From Candidatus Neomicrothrix sp. UBA2974 (GTDB taxonomy: Bacteria > Actinomycetota > Acidimicrobiia > Acidimicrobiales > MedAcidi-G1), in the NCBI GenBank assembly GCA_002348705.1, contig DEAU01000028.1, positions 134,586 through 198,585 of the forward strand: 64,000 bases of DNA. Reading direction: 5' to 3'. Below, in pieces: positions 33,699 to 42,805 of this stretch (positions are counted from its first letter, which is position 1; every line of letters starts with the position of its first letter). A program made the position numbers and the translations under genes. Under the pieces are notes generated by a model that ran no database searches, had not been told where the DNA came from, and was given only the letters and a program-made list of their open reading frames with translations.

Positions 33699-34714
33699 GG
33701 CCGCAAACCGGTGTGTGTGTTCTTCTTGGTCGACAGCGAAACTCCCCGGTCCGATGTCCTGATGGCTTCAACCGGCTCGTCCGTCCGGATTTCCAGTCCG
33801 CTAGCTAGCCAGTCCACTATCGGCCGGTAGGAGGTGCGTGGAATTGCGTCTCCTCCTCGTGACCAGCCGCCCTCGTGGACTGCAGCGAACGAGAGGTCCG
33901 CTGGACTAGCGGCAAACCAGTGGTCGACTTCTGAGGCAAGGACGTAGTCAACGAACCTCCGGTCGTCTCCTGTGTAGCGGTTCCGGAGTTTCTCGATGTC
34001 ATTGGCCATCGACGAGGTGGAGGTACTTGAGTTCAGAAGCGCGTTTACGGCCTCGTAATAGTCATCGAGGCGGGACCACGACAGCGGATTGCCGTCGGCG
34101 TCGAAGAGCAGGGCGTCCTCGTAGTTTGTTGATATCAGGTTGATGCCAAGCGACTCGGCGATTCCGGTTACGGGGTTGTCCCGGAGTCCGTGGAGCCACG
34201 AGCCGCCCAGGTCGACTACCGCATCACCCATGTCCACGCTCCACACCCGCCCTCCGATCCGGTCACGGGCTTCCAATACGGTGACCGACCGGCCGGCTCC
34301 AACAAGGGCGCGGGCAGCCCCTAGCCCGGCTACGCCGGCTCCGACCACTGCGATCGAGCCGTGGGGCACTGCTTCCAGCACCTCTGCGGACGTACGACGA
34401 CCCGAGGCTAGGGCGCCGTGCACGGTGGCCGGGTGGTCCATATCAGTGGCTTCTCCGGCAAAGAAGAGAAGATTGTCGACTGGCTGGGCCAGCGTTTTCC
34501 GGGTCGTGGACGATGTCCCGGGGGCGAGGTAGGAGTATGAACCGCGCGCCCACGGATCAGCTCGCCATCTTGTTATTCGCCAGTCAACGAGTTTGGGTAG
34601 GGACGTTGTCGCGCTTGGCGGAGTGGGGACCGTCTTCGTTGGTGGTCGTGACCCGCAGGCGGTCAGCCCTACTGCAGAGGCAGTCAGCCCGGCCAGGAAA
34701 TCCCGCCGCCTCAC
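33695..34714 (-). CDS. circularly permuted flavin amine oxidase, upstream half
   Basis: A 339-residue frame. It opens with a Tat-type lipoprotein signal (RRRDFL, lipobox ending at C20). Residues 45-110 are the segment that normally ends amine oxidases: ITRW, DPWARGSYSY, then LLFFAGEAT (82-90) and TVHGALASGRR. Only afterwards comes the normal N-terminal FAD motif GAGVAG (125-130) with EARDRIGGRVW (148-158) and GGSWLHG. The domain order is therefore permuted. The frame ends at NTHTGLRP, where the family would continue into the VIVTIPLG motif found in another frame just downstream. The intact protein would be an exported FAD oxidase of amines or amino acids. Confidence 0.8.
   Translation of the reverse strand: MRRRDFLAGLTASAVGLTACGSRPPTKTVPTPPSATTSLPKLVDWRITRWRADPWARGSYSYLAPGTSSTTRKTLAQPVDNLLFFAGEATDMDHPATVHGALASGRRTSAEVLEAVPHGSIAVVGAGVAGLGAARALVGAGRSVTVLEARDRIGGRVWSVDMGDAVVDLGGSWLHGLRDNPVTGIAESLGINLISTNYEDALLFDADGNPLSWSRLDDYYEAVNALLNSSTSTSSMANDIEKLRNRYTGDDRRFVDYVLASEVDHWFAASPADLSFAAVHEGGWSRGGDAIPRTSYRPIVDWLASGLEIRTDEPVEAIRTSDRGVSLSTKKNTHTGLRP
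33711..33720 (+). repeat. (GT)5 microsatellite at the amine oxidase frame break
   Basis: Five GT units on the + strand ((AC)5 on the coding strand) lie within the interval where the amine oxidase reading frame shifts. Loss of one unit would restore the frame. A nearby run of four C on the + strand (33744-33747) is an alternative: one extra base there would also restore it. Confidence 0.7.
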
Positions 34715-34724
34715 TTCCGTCCTG

Positions 34725-35777
34725 TCACAGAATAGTACCGTCTATCAAGTTGCCAGCCATGGTGAAGAGTCGAACAGCGCGGTCGTGAAGATCGCGACCT
34801 ATTTCGACAGGAGCGTGTCCAGCCGCTGCTCGGGCATTCGTTCCCTCGAGGATAATTCCGAGCTTGTAACACGCCAAAGTCCACCACCAAGCCAGATCGT
34901 AAAGGGCCAGGCCCGTTTGGTCGGCGTACCGGTCAGCCAGTTCCCGCCAGTTGGGGAATCCAGGGACTCTCGTGGCGAACGAGCCGATGCCGTGCGAAGT
35001 AGCCAGCAACCAAGCTAGGTCGAGACGGGGGTCACCCGATGTCGTGAGTTCCCAATCGACGATAGCGGCAACCTCCGGTTGGCTACGTTGGGCCATCACG
35101 TTGGCCAGGTGAAAGTCGCCGTGGATGATCCGCATCGATGCCTCGCGCGGGCGGTGTTCTTCCAACCAAATCCCCACCCGATCGACGTCAGGGAGGTTTG
35201 GACCACTGTAATCTTCGCTCTTCGTATACGACTCAAGCATCGAGCGCCACCGTGGAACCTGTCGTTCAAGCCAGCCGTCGGGTCGCCCAAGGTCTTCAAG
35301 GCCGACGGACGATGGATTCACGGCGGCCAGTGCTGCGATGGCATCGACCATCGATAGGCCAAGAGCATGCTGCCAGCCCAGATCGTCGTATTGTTCCTCC
35401 AAGGTTGACCCGGGGTTGAAGCCGTCGACGACCGCTCCTAGGTGGAAGCACGTGCCGATTATCGATGGGTCGTCGCACACAGCGTAAAAGGCTGGGTGGG
35501 GGACGTCGCTTGCTGAGAGGGCAGCCAGTACTCGAGCCTCCCGGCACATCGTTTCGTCGCTGTTCGGCCGTGGGTGACGAGGTGGTCTTCGGAGGACCAT
35601 CGCCGTACCATCCTCGCGGATCAGCTGGAAGAGATGATTCTGAGTGCCGCCTTCCAGTTCTTCGCAGGCCACTACCAGACCAGTACCCGGCGACGAGCTA
35701 TTGGTGATCCAGTCCTGCAGAGCCGGCCAGTTGAGGAGTCCGCCCCTATCGTCAAGTGGTTCCCCGGGTCCGGTCAC
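34725..35777 (-). CDS. APH-fold phosphotransferase family protein
   Basis: A 350-residue kinase-fold protein of the aminoglycoside phosphotransferase/ACAD10-like group. The catalytic loop is IIHGDFHLANVM (HGDxHxxN) and the Mg-binding motif is AIVDWELTTSGDPRLDLAW. Members phosphorylate small molecules such as hydroxyacyl-CoAs, choline or sugars rather than necessarily giving drug resistance. Its stop is ten bases from the amine oxidase ATG on the same strand, so they may be co-transcribed. It diverges from the pyrimidine-type cluster at 35898. Confidence 0.85.
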   Translation of the reverse strand: MTGPGEPLDDRGGLLNWPALQDWITNSSSPGTGLVVACEELEGGTQNHLFQLIREDGTAMVLRRPPRHPRPNSDETMCREARVLAALSASDVPHPAFYAVCDDPSIIGTCFHLGAVVDGFNPGSTLEEQYDDLGWQHALGLSMVDAIAALAAVNPSSVGLEDLGRPDGWLERQVPRWRSMLESYTKSEDYSGPNLPDVDRVGIWLEEHRPREASMRIIHGDFHLANVMAQRSQPEVAAIVDWELTTSGDPRLDLAWLLATSHGIGSFATRVPGFPNWRELADRYADQTGLALYDLAWWWTLACYKLGIILEGTNARAAAGHAPVEIGRDLHDRAVRLFTMAGNLIDGTIL

Positions 35778-35897
35778 CCGCTCAGGTTGCCACTACTGTC
35801 GTCGACTGCAACGCGCTGCAGGGGTTGATTGTGGAAAAGATTGGGTTAGACCCGAAGAGTTGTGGCGATTTGAAGAACGAGGACGCAGGAGGCCAAG

Positions 35898-36740
35898 GTG
35901 GCGAGTGAGGTAAGGGCAGCGATGGTCCAGACGGGTTGGACCGGTGACAAGGAGTCAATGATCGAACTCCATGAGAAGTATTTGGCTGAGGCTGCTGAGG
36001 CTGGTGCCCGGGTCATGTGCTTTCAGGAGCTCTTCTACGGGCCCTATTTCTGTCAGGTCCAAGACGCTGCCTTTTACGACTACGCCGAAGCGATCCCAGA
36101 CGGTCCGACTACTAAGCGTTTTCAGGAGTTGGCGGCGAAGCATGGCATGGTTCTCGTCCTGCCGATGTATGAGAAGGAGAAGGAGGGTTTTCTCTACAAC
36201 ACGGCGGCCATCATCGATGCTGATGGCACTTATCTGGGTAAGTACCGCAAGACCCACCTGCCCCAGGTCAAGGGCTTCTGGGAGAAGTTCTACTTCCGCC
36301 CTGGGAATCTCGGGTACCCGGTGTTTGAGACCGCTGTCGGCCGGGTCGGTATCTACATCTGTTACGACCGCCACTTCCCCGAGGGATGGCGGGCGCTCGG
36401 CCTGAACGGAGCCCAGATGGTTTTCAACCCGTCAGCTACGAGTCGGGGCCTTTCCGCCTACCTCTGGAAGCTCGAGCAGCCTGCCTCCGCAGTGGCCAAT
36501 ATGTACTACGTCGGAGCGAGCAACCGGGTTGGGATTGAGGACCTGGGTGACAATGACTTTTACGGAACCACCTATTTTGTGGATCCCCGTGGACAGTTTG
36601 TGGGCGATGTCTGCTCCGATCAAGATGAGGAACTCATTGTGCGTGACCTCGACCTGGAGATTGTCGATGAGGTGCGCAACCAATGGGCTTTTTACAGGGA
36701 CCGTCGTCCTGACATGTACGACCCATTGACACAGGCCTGA
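35898..36740 (+). CDS. carbon-nitrogen hydrolase, beta-ureidopropionase-like
   Basis: A 280-residue nitrilase-superfamily enzyme with the Glu-Lys-Cys triad E44 (FQELFY), K118 (GKYRKTHLP) and C155 (IYICYDRHFPEG). The motifs resemble beta-ureidopropionase and N-carbamoyl amine/amino acid amidohydrolases, which release ammonia and CO2 from an N-carbamoyl compound. The GTG start follows AGGAGG by seven bases. It is followed by an omega-aminotransferase and a dihydropyrimidinase, so it most likely converts N-carbamoyl-beta-alanine or N-carbamoyl-3-aminoisobutyrate to the beta-amino acid. Confidence 0.92.
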   Translation: MASEVRAAMVQTGWTGDKESMIELHEKYLAEAAEAGARVMCFQELFYGPYFCQVQDAAFYDYAEAIPDGPTTKRFQELAAKHGMVLVLPMYEKEKEGFLYNTAAIIDADGTYLGKYRKTHLPQVKGFWEKFYFRPGNLGYPVFETAVGRVGIYICYDRHFPEGWRALGLNGAQMVFNPSATSRGLSAYLWKLEQPASAVANMYYVGASNRVGIEDLGDNDFYGTTYFVDPRGQFVGDVCSDQDEELIVRDLDLEIVDEVRNQWAFYRDRRPDMYDPLTQA

Positions 36741-36784
36741 AGCGATTCTGCCCCTAGGGGCCCGATCACACCGCGGGAGACGCG

Positions 36785-38074
36785 ATGGTCACAAACGCTG
36801 AACTATTCGAGAGGCATCAGGCGGTGCTGCCGAACTGGCTGGCCCTCTACTACGACCCCCCGATCTCTTTTGACCGGGGACAGGGACGTCACGTCTATGA
36901 CGTTGAGGGAAACCGTTATCTGGACTTCTTCGGCGGGATCCTCACTACCAGCCTTGGCTATGACATCCCAGAGATTACGAAGGCCGTCCAAGAGCAGGCG
37001 CCAAAGACTTTTCACACATCAACGCTCTACTTGTCGGAGTGCATGATCGAGTTGGCTGAAGAGATCGCCAGGTTGTCGGGCATCCCCGACGCCAAAGTCT
37101 TCTTCACGACGTCGGGAACGGAAGCCAACGATGCCGCCCTCATGCTGGCCACCGTGGCCCGACGTTCAAACCAGATTCTGGCCATGCGCAACAGTTATCA
37201 CGGCCGGTCGTTCACCACGATTGCCATCACAGCTCAGCGGTCTTGGTCACCTACCAGTGTCAGCGGCATGTCAGTCAACTACGTGCACGGTGGCTACCGC
37301 TTACGAAGCCCTTTTCGCCATCTCGACGATGGGGACTACACAGCTGCTTGCGTCGATGACCTCATCCAAGTCTTCGACATGATGACTTCAGGCGATGTGG
37401 CCGCCATGATCGCCGAACCCATCCAGGGAGTTGGCGGATTCGCCACGCCTCCCGATGGATTCTTTGGGGCGATGAAGAAAGAACTCGAAAACCGTGGCGT
37501 TCTCTTCATTGCCGATGAAGTCCAAACCGGCTGGGGTCGGACCGGCGAGCATTTCTGGGGCTATCAGGCCCACGGCATGGTGCCCGACATCCTGACTTTC
37601 GCCAAGGGGGTAGCGAACGGCCTCTCTCTTGGTGGATTGGTAGCAAGGGCAGACCTGATGGACTCGTTGCCGGGTAATTCCCTGTCCACCTTCGGTGGTA
37701 ACCCTCTTAGCAGTGTCGGGGCGTTGGCAACGATCCGGTACATGCTGGAGCATGATGTTCAAGGCCACGCGCTTCGTATGGGTGACCGCCTCGTTGGTCA
37801 CTTGCAGCCTGCCGTCGAGGCCTCAGAAGCGGTCGCTGAACTACGGGGCAAGGGCCTCATGCGTGCGCTGGAGACGGTCCAGCCCGGGACCCTTGAACCC
37901 GATGCCGCAGCTGCTGCTCAGATAATGGAGGAGGCACGTGCAGCCGGTCTTTTAATCGGTAAGGGTGGGTTGTATGGGAATGTTCTGCGCATCGCTCCGC
38001 CGATGACGGTCACCGAAGAGGAGATCGATGAGGCCGGGGCTGTGCTGGTCGGGATCATCGAGCGCCTGGGCTAA
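36785..38074 (+). CDS. class III omega-aminotransferase (beta-alanine/3-aminoisobutyrate type)
   Basis: A 429-residue fold-type I PLP enzyme. The PLP lysine is K274 (FAKGVANGL), with D244 (IADEVQTGWGRTG) contacting the ring nitrogen and TTSGTEAND binding phosphate. It resembles AGXT2/beta-alanine-pyruvate aminotransferases. Between a ureidopropionase and a dihydropyrimidinase it would take the beta-amino acid to malonate or methylmalonate semialdehyde. A good GGGAG ribosome site precedes the ATG. The gap before it contains the perfect palindrome GCCCCTAGGGGC (36750-36761). Confidence 0.92.
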   Translation: MVTNAELFERHQAVLPNWLALYYDPPISFDRGQGRHVYDVEGNRYLDFFGGILTTSLGYDIPEITKAVQEQAPKTFHTSTLYLSECMIELAEEIARLSGIPDAKVFFTTSGTEANDAALMLATVARRSNQILAMRNSYHGRSFTTIAITAQRSWSPTSVSGMSVNYVHGGYRLRSPFRHLDDGDYTAACVDDLIQVFDMMTSGDVAAMIAEPIQGVGGFATPPDGFFGAMKKELENRGVLFIADEVQTGWGRTGEHFWGYQAHGMVPDILTFAKGVANGLSLGGLVARADLMDSLPGNSLSTFGGNPLSSVGALATIRYMLEHDVQGHALRMGDRLVGHLQPAVEASEAVAELRGKGLMRALETVQPGTLEPDAAAAAQIMEEARAAGLLIGKGGLYGNVLRIAPPMTVTEEEIDEAGAVLVGIIERLG

Positions 38075-38123
38075 GCGCCCGGGTGGTCAGAGGTCGAAGT
38101 AACAGGTACTAAGGGGGAAGGAC

Positions 38124-39536
38124 ATGACGACACTTATCAAGAACGGGACCGTGGTTAGCGCCACGGGACGCCATGCCGCCGAAGTGTTGGTTGACGGGAG
38201 TTCTATTGCTGCGGTGATGGCTCCCGGTTCCGCAACGGCACAGGCCGCTGAGTCGGGTGCAGACCGGGTGATTGACGCCACCGGGAAATATGTGGTTCCG
38301 GGTGGTATTGACTGTCACACCCACATGGAGCTCCCATTTGGTGGCACGTTCGCCAGTGACACATTCGAAATCGGTACTCGGGCCGCTGCATGGGGCGGCA
38401 CGACCACCATTATCGACTTCGCTGTTCAGAAGTCCGGCGAAAATGTCCGAGATTGTCTGGACCTTTGGCATACCAAAGCGGATGGCGAATGCGCCGTGGA
38501 CTATGCCTTTCACATGGTCATGGGTGGCATCGATGAAGCGTCTCTCAAGGAGATGGATGCACTCGTTGCCGAAGGCATCACCAGCTTCAAGTTGTTTATG
38601 GCATATCCAGGAGTTTTCTATAGCGACGATGGTCAAATCCTGCGAGCTATGCAGAAGGCCGCCGACAACGGTGCGCTCATCACCATGCATGCCGAGAACG
38701 GAATAGCTATCGACGTGCTGGCTGAACAGGCCGCTGCGCGGGGGCAGACCGACCCCGTCTACCACGGCATCACCAGGCCATCCCGCATGGAGGGAGAGGC
38801 CACCAATCGAGCCATCCAACTGGCTCTAGTCGCCGGGGCTCCTGTGTATTTTGTGCACCTGTCGGCAAGCGAGGCTCTTGAGCGGGTAGCTGAGGCCCGC
38901 GACGCCGGTCACAACGTGTTTGCCGAGACCTGTCCCCAGTACCTGTACCTGAATCTGGAGGATCACCTTGGAGCACCCGGATTCGAAGGAGCGGGATACG
39001 TGTGTTCGCCACCGCTGCGGACTAAGGAGCACACACATCACAAGGACCTTTGGAGGGGCCTGCGGACCAACGACTTGGCCATTGTCGCCACCGACCACTG
39101 CCCCTTCTGCATGAAGGACCAGAAGGAGTTGGGTCTGGACGACTTTCGGGCAATTCCCAATGGGATTGGCGGAGTCGAGCATCGGATGGACCTCATCTAT
39201 CAGGGCGTAGCCATGGGCGAACTGACGCTGGAGCGTTGGGTTGAAACTTGTTCGACCACGCCGGCTCGGATGTTTGGCCTTTATCCGCAGAAGGGCGTCA
39301 TAGCTCCCGGTTCTGATGCCGACATCGTCCTCTATGACCCGAATGCCAAAACCCGGATCTCGGTGGAGACGCACCACATGAGCATGGACTATTCGGCATA
39401 CGAGGGAACCACGGTTGACGGCAAGGTCGACACGGTTATGTCAAAGGGTCAGATCTTGATCGAGGATGATGCCTACCACGGCTCGAAGGGACATGGCTCC
39501 TACCTGCCGCGGGGGCTCTCGACCTATCTGCAGTAA
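38124..39536 (+). CDS. hydA: dihydropyrimidinase/hydantoinase
   Basis: A 470-residue cyclic amidohydrolase. The binuclear zinc site is visible: H65 and H67 (DCHTHMEL), carboxylated K156 (SFKLFMAYPG), H189 (MHAENG), H245 (VHLSA) and D324 (ATDHCPF). The SFKLFMAYPG motif is typical of D-hydantoinase/dihydropyrimidinase. It opens dihydrouracil or dihydrothymine, or a hydantoin, to the N-carbamoyl amino acid that the nitrilase-fold enzyme then hydrolyses. The ATG follows AAGGGGGAAGG. Confidence 0.95.
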   Translation: MTTLIKNGTVVSATGRHAAEVLVDGSSIAAVMAPGSATAQAAESGADRVIDATGKYVVPGGIDCHTHMELPFGGTFASDTFEIGTRAAAWGGTTTIIDFAVQKSGENVRDCLDLWHTKADGECAVDYAFHMVMGGIDEASLKEMDALVAEGITSFKLFMAYPGVFYSDDGQILRAMQKAADNGALITMHAENGIAIDVLAEQAAARGQTDPVYHGITRPSRMEGEATNRAIQLALVAGAPVYFVHLSASEALERVAEARDAGHNVFAETCPQYLYLNLEDHLGAPGFEGAGYVCSPPLRTKEHTHHKDLWRGLRTNDLAIVATDHCPFCMKDQKELGLDDFRAIPNGIGGVEHRMDLIYQGVAMGELTLERWVETCSTTPARMFGLYPQKGVIAPGSDADIVLYDPNAKTRISVETHHMSMDYSAYEGTTVDGKVDTVMSKGQILIEDDAYHGSKGHGSYLPRGLSTYLQ

Positions 39537-39599
39537 CACGTCCGCTGTGCTGGCCCCGGCCAGAACACCGCCCAGTCCGGCACCGAAGGAGGAGACCCG

Positions 39600-41087
39600 G
39601 TGAAAGAGATCCATCATCTCGTTGACGGAACAGGTCTGATGTCTACCTCGGGCCGGACAGGACCGCTGTACGACCCGGCTACCGGCGAGCGGACTGGGTC
39701 CGTCGCCCTGGCCTCTTTAGCTGAGGTCGATGCCGCAATCGCTTCATCGGCCGCAGCTTTTGAGGGATGGAGCGAGGTCTCCTTGGCCCGTCGAGCCAAA
39801 CTCATGTACGAATTCCGGAATCTGGTGGTGACGCGTGCCGACGATCTGGCCCAGCGTCTCACTGCCGAGCACGGCAAGGTGATGGACGACGCCCGGGGCG
39901 AGGTAGCCCGTGGGATCGAGAACCTTGAGTTTGCCTGCGGGATCGCGGACGCCCTAAAGGGCACACACAGTGAGCAGGCAAGCAATGGTGTGGATGTCTA
40001 TTCGGTTCGCCGACCTCTCGGTGTCGTGGCTGGTATCACGCCGTTCAACTTCCCGGCCATGGTCCCGATGTGGATGTTTCCGAATGCCGTGGCCTGTGGA
40101 AACACGTTCGTCCTCAAACCGTCAGAGCGAGACCCGTCCGCGCCGATGCTTTTGGCCGAGATTTTCCAAGAAGCCGGTTTCCCGCCTGGCGTTCTCAACG
40201 TCGTCAACGGCGATAAGGAGGCCGTTGATCGTCTTGTCGAACACCCAGATGTGAAAGCGGTCAGTTTCGTTGGCTCAACACCGATCGCCAGACACGTATA
40301 CGCCTCAGCGACGGCCCATGGTAAGAGGGCGCAGGCCATGGGTGGGGCAAAGAACCACATGGTCGTTCTCCCAGATGCCGACCTCGACATGGCGGCTGAC
40401 GCAGCCGTTTCCGCAGCATACGGTTCGGCCGGTGAACGGTGCATGGCCATTTCGGTTGTCGTCGCCGTTGGTGACATCGGAGACCAGTTGGTTGAGGCGA
40501 TACGCGTCCGAATGGAAAAGCTCGTCATCGGCCCTGGGACCGACCCAGCTTCGGAGATGGGGCCACTCATCACCGCAGAGGCACGTGACCGTGTCGCCGG
40601 GTACGTCCAAGCGGGAGTTGATGCAGGATGTCGTGTGGTGGTCGACGGTCGTGAACAACAATTCGATCGCGACGGATTCTTCCTTGGCGTCAGCCTGCTC
40701 GACCACGTCACTACAGACATGACCGTCTACACCGATGAGATCTTCGGTCCTGTGCTCTCTGTGGTCCGAGCAGATAGTTACGCCGAGGGCGTCAGGCTGA
40801 TTAGAGACAACCCGTATGGAAATGGCGCCGCCATCTTTACCCGAGACGGTGGAGCGGCCCGACAATTCCAGCAGGATGCTGACGCCGGTATGGTCGGCAT
40901 CAACGTGCCGATTCCGGTTCCGGTCGGTTACCACTCGTTTGGCGGATGGAACGATTCGGCGTTTGGTGACCACACGATCTACGGACCAGAAGGCATTCGC
41001 TTTTACACCCGTCCAAAGGTGGTGACTAGCCGGTGGCCGGATCCGTCGACAAGCACCGTGGATCTAGGTTTCCCCCGCAACGACTGA
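39600..41087 (+). CDS. mmsA: CoA-acylating methylmalonate-semialdehyde dehydrogenase
   Basis: A 495-residue aldehyde dehydrogenase of the MmsA type. The nucleophile is C281 (GSAGERCMAISVVV), and the general-base glutamate is replaced (GGAKNHMVV), as in the CoA-dependent enzymes. It turns methylmalonate or malonate semialdehyde into propionyl- or acetyl-CoA plus CO2, which completes thymine and uracil breakdown after the aminotransferase. The GTG at 39600 follows AAGGAGGAG. A short hairpin (CTGGCC / GGCCAG, 39550-39563) lies in the gap before it. Confidence 0.95.
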   Translation: MKEIHHLVDGTGLMSTSGRTGPLYDPATGERTGSVALASLAEVDAAIASSAAAFEGWSEVSLARRAKLMYEFRNLVVTRADDLAQRLTAEHGKVMDDARGEVARGIENLEFACGIADALKGTHSEQASNGVDVYSVRRPLGVVAGITPFNFPAMVPMWMFPNAVACGNTFVLKPSERDPSAPMLLAEIFQEAGFPPGVLNVVNGDKEAVDRLVEHPDVKAVSFVGSTPIARHVYASATAHGKRAQAMGGAKNHMVVLPDADLDMAADAAVSAAYGSAGERCMAISVVVAVGDIGDQLVEAIRVRMEKLVIGPGTDPASEMGPLITAEARDRVAGYVQAGVDAGCRVVVDGREQQFDRDGFFLGVSLLDHVTTDMTVYTDEIFGPVLSVVRADSYAEGVRLIRDNPYGNGAAIFTRDGGAARQFQQDADAGMVGINVPIPVPVGYHSFGGWNDSAFGDHTIYGPEGIRFYTRPKVVTSRWPDPSTSTVDLGFPRND

Positions 41088-41172
41088 CGGGACCAAGCTG
41101 GGTGCGTCCTGCCCAACAGTTTGATAGCGACAAGATGATACGAACGACAACGAATGGGAGGCGAGACGCCGG

Positions 41173-42174
41173 ATGGACTTCGGAGTGGTGTTGCAGACCG
41201 ATCCGCCGGCATGGCGGGTCGTGGACTTGGCCCGGCGGGCGGAGACGCTCGGCTTTACCTACGGCTATACGTTCGACAGCCACGTTCTATGGCAGGAACC
41301 TTTCGTCATCTACAGCGCCATGCTGGCCGCCACCCAACGAATGGTCATCGGCCCAATGGTCACAAACCCGGGGACCCGCGACTGGACTGTGATCGCCTCG
41401 CTCTTCGCGACTCTCAACGACATGTACGGCGAGCGCACCGTGTGTGCCATAGGACGCGGGGATTCGGCCATGCGGGTGATCGGCCAAAAGCCATGCAATC
41501 TGGCGACCCTTGAGGAATCGATGGGAGTCATCAAGAGTCTCGCAGAGGGAGATGTAGTCGACTACAACGGTACAGAGCAATCTTTTCCTTGGCGTCAAGG
41601 GGGCTCGCTACCCATGTGGATGGCCGCCTACGGGCCGAAGGCGCTGGACCTGTGTGGTCGACGGGCCGACGGCTTCGTCCTGCAGTTGGCTGATCCGCAG
41701 ATCGCCGAGTGGACGATTGCCGCCGTTCGCAAATCCGCAGCTGCGGCCGGTCGAGACCCCGAGTCGCTGACTATCACTGTCGTGGCTCCGGCCTACGTGG
41801 GCGACGATCTCGCGCATCAGCGCGACCAGGTCCGATGGTTTGGAGGAATGGTTGGAAATCACGTGGCTGATCTAGTTAATCGGTACGGCGATGACGGGTC
41901 AGCGGTCCCGCAGGCTCTTACCGATTACATCGAAGGACGGAAGGGCTATGACTACGCCGAACATGGTCGTGCGGGCAACGAACACACTGACTTTGTGCCC
42001 GACGAGATCATTGATCGGTTCTGCATCCTTGGCGACGAGTCAGCGCATTTGGCCCGCCTTCAGGAACTCGAGAACCTAGGCGTCGACCAGTTCGCTATAT
42101 ATCTGATGCATGACCAGAAGGATGAGACCTTGAATGCCTATGGTCAAAGGATCATTCCGGTTCTCGCCGGCTAA
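41173..42174 (+). CDS. LLM-class flavin/F420-dependent oxidoreductase
   Basis: A 333-residue luciferase-like monooxygenase-fold protein (MDFGVVLQTDPPAW start, then TFDSHVLWQEPF, GPMVTNPGTRDW and AIGRGDSA). It is close in style to a subgroup of F420-dependent LLM enzymes that I recall being found with dihydropyrimidinase genes. No dihydropyrimidine dehydrogenase is present in the window. This reductase could supply the missing ring reduction, or act on a derivative; both are guesses. It has a GGGAGG ribosome site overlapping the preceding gap. Confidence 0.85.
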   Translation: MDFGVVLQTDPPAWRVVDLARRAETLGFTYGYTFDSHVLWQEPFVIYSAMLAATQRMVIGPMVTNPGTRDWTVIASLFATLNDMYGERTVCAIGRGDSAMRVIGQKPCNLATLEESMGVIKSLAEGDVVDYNGTEQSFPWRQGGSLPMWMAAYGPKALDLCGRRADGFVLQLADPQIAEWTIAAVRKSAAAAGRDPESLTITVVAPAYVGDDLAHQRDQVRWFGGMVGNHVADLVNRYGDDGSAVPQALTDYIEGRKGYDYAEHGRAGNEHTDFVPDEIIDRFCILGDESAHLARLQELENLGVDQFAIYLMHDQKDETLNAYGQRIIPVLAG

Positions 42175-42211
42175 CCGACTTCCTTATGACTCCATTAGTA
42201 GCGGGGAGGGT

Positions 42212-42805
42212 GTGAACCACTTGCTGTTCAGACAACGAAAGATCCTCATCGTGGTTGAAGAGACCAAACACGACTTCGGACCGTTGCCGGATCGACCCAC
42301 CTTTAAAGGCGCAGCCGCGGCGGTAGTTAAAAACCCTTTCGTAGGCGATTACGTGGACGATCTCAGCCCAGCTACTGAGGAGTTGCGTGACCTTGGTCAA
42401 GAGATGGGTGAGCTCTTGATAGGCCACCTTGGAGGTGTGCCAGAGGACATTGACGGATATGGAAAGGGTGCGATAGTTGGCTCAGAGGGCGAAATCGAGC
42501 ACGGCGCCATGTGGCATATTCCCGGTGGCGGCGGCATGCGCACTGCTCTTGGAAAGGGTGAGGCAATAGTTCCGTCAACCAAGAAGGTTGGACCTCCGGG
42601 AGTTAGGTTGGACGTGCCACTTACCCACCTCGAATGGTCGTACGTCGGCAGCCACTACGACGCCATAGAAGTAGGAGTCCCCGACGCTCCGCGGTCAAAG
42701 GAGTTGGTCTTGATCCTCGCCATGTCGATAGGCGGGAGGACTAATGCCCGCCTCGTCGGAGGCTTTGGTCTGGACGACCGGGGCCAACCCGGAGTTCCGC
42801 AATGA
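42212..42805 (+). CDS. amino acid synthesis family protein (DUF1185/PF06684-type)
   Basis: About 197 residues resembling the DUF1185 'amino acid synthesis' family: RKILIVVEETKHDFG, then AAAAVVKNPFVGDYVDDLSP, GKGAIVGSEGEIEHGA and the glycine-rich end GGRTNARLVGG. Its chemistry is unknown to me. The start is uncertain: GTG at 42212 or TTG at 42221, both just after GGGGAGGG and beyond the LLM gene's stop. An ATG at 42134 would overlap the LLM gene. Its stop overlaps the next ATG (ATGA). Fixed placement beside an LLM oxidoreductase and dihydropyrimidinase suggests a step in the same pathway. Confidence 0.7.
   Translation: MNHLLFRQRKILIVVEETKHDFGPLPDRPTFKGAAAAVVKNPFVGDYVDDLSPATEELRDLGQEMGELLIGHLGGVPEDIDGYGKGAIVGSEGEIEHGAMWHIPGGGGMRTALGKGEAIVPSTKKVGPPGVRLDVPLTHLEWSYVGSHYDAIEVGVPDAPRSKELVLILAMSIGGRTNARLVGGFGLDDRGQPGVPQ

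Noticed and set aside
34725..35777. Antibiotic (aminoglycoside) resistance gene
   Set aside because: The APH fold is shared by many metabolic kinases, and the context gives no support for resistance.
35806..35821. CTGCA / TGCAG inverted repeat before the pyrimidine cluster
   Set aside because: Five-base arms around six bases are expected by chance in GC-rich DNA and no second copy was seen.
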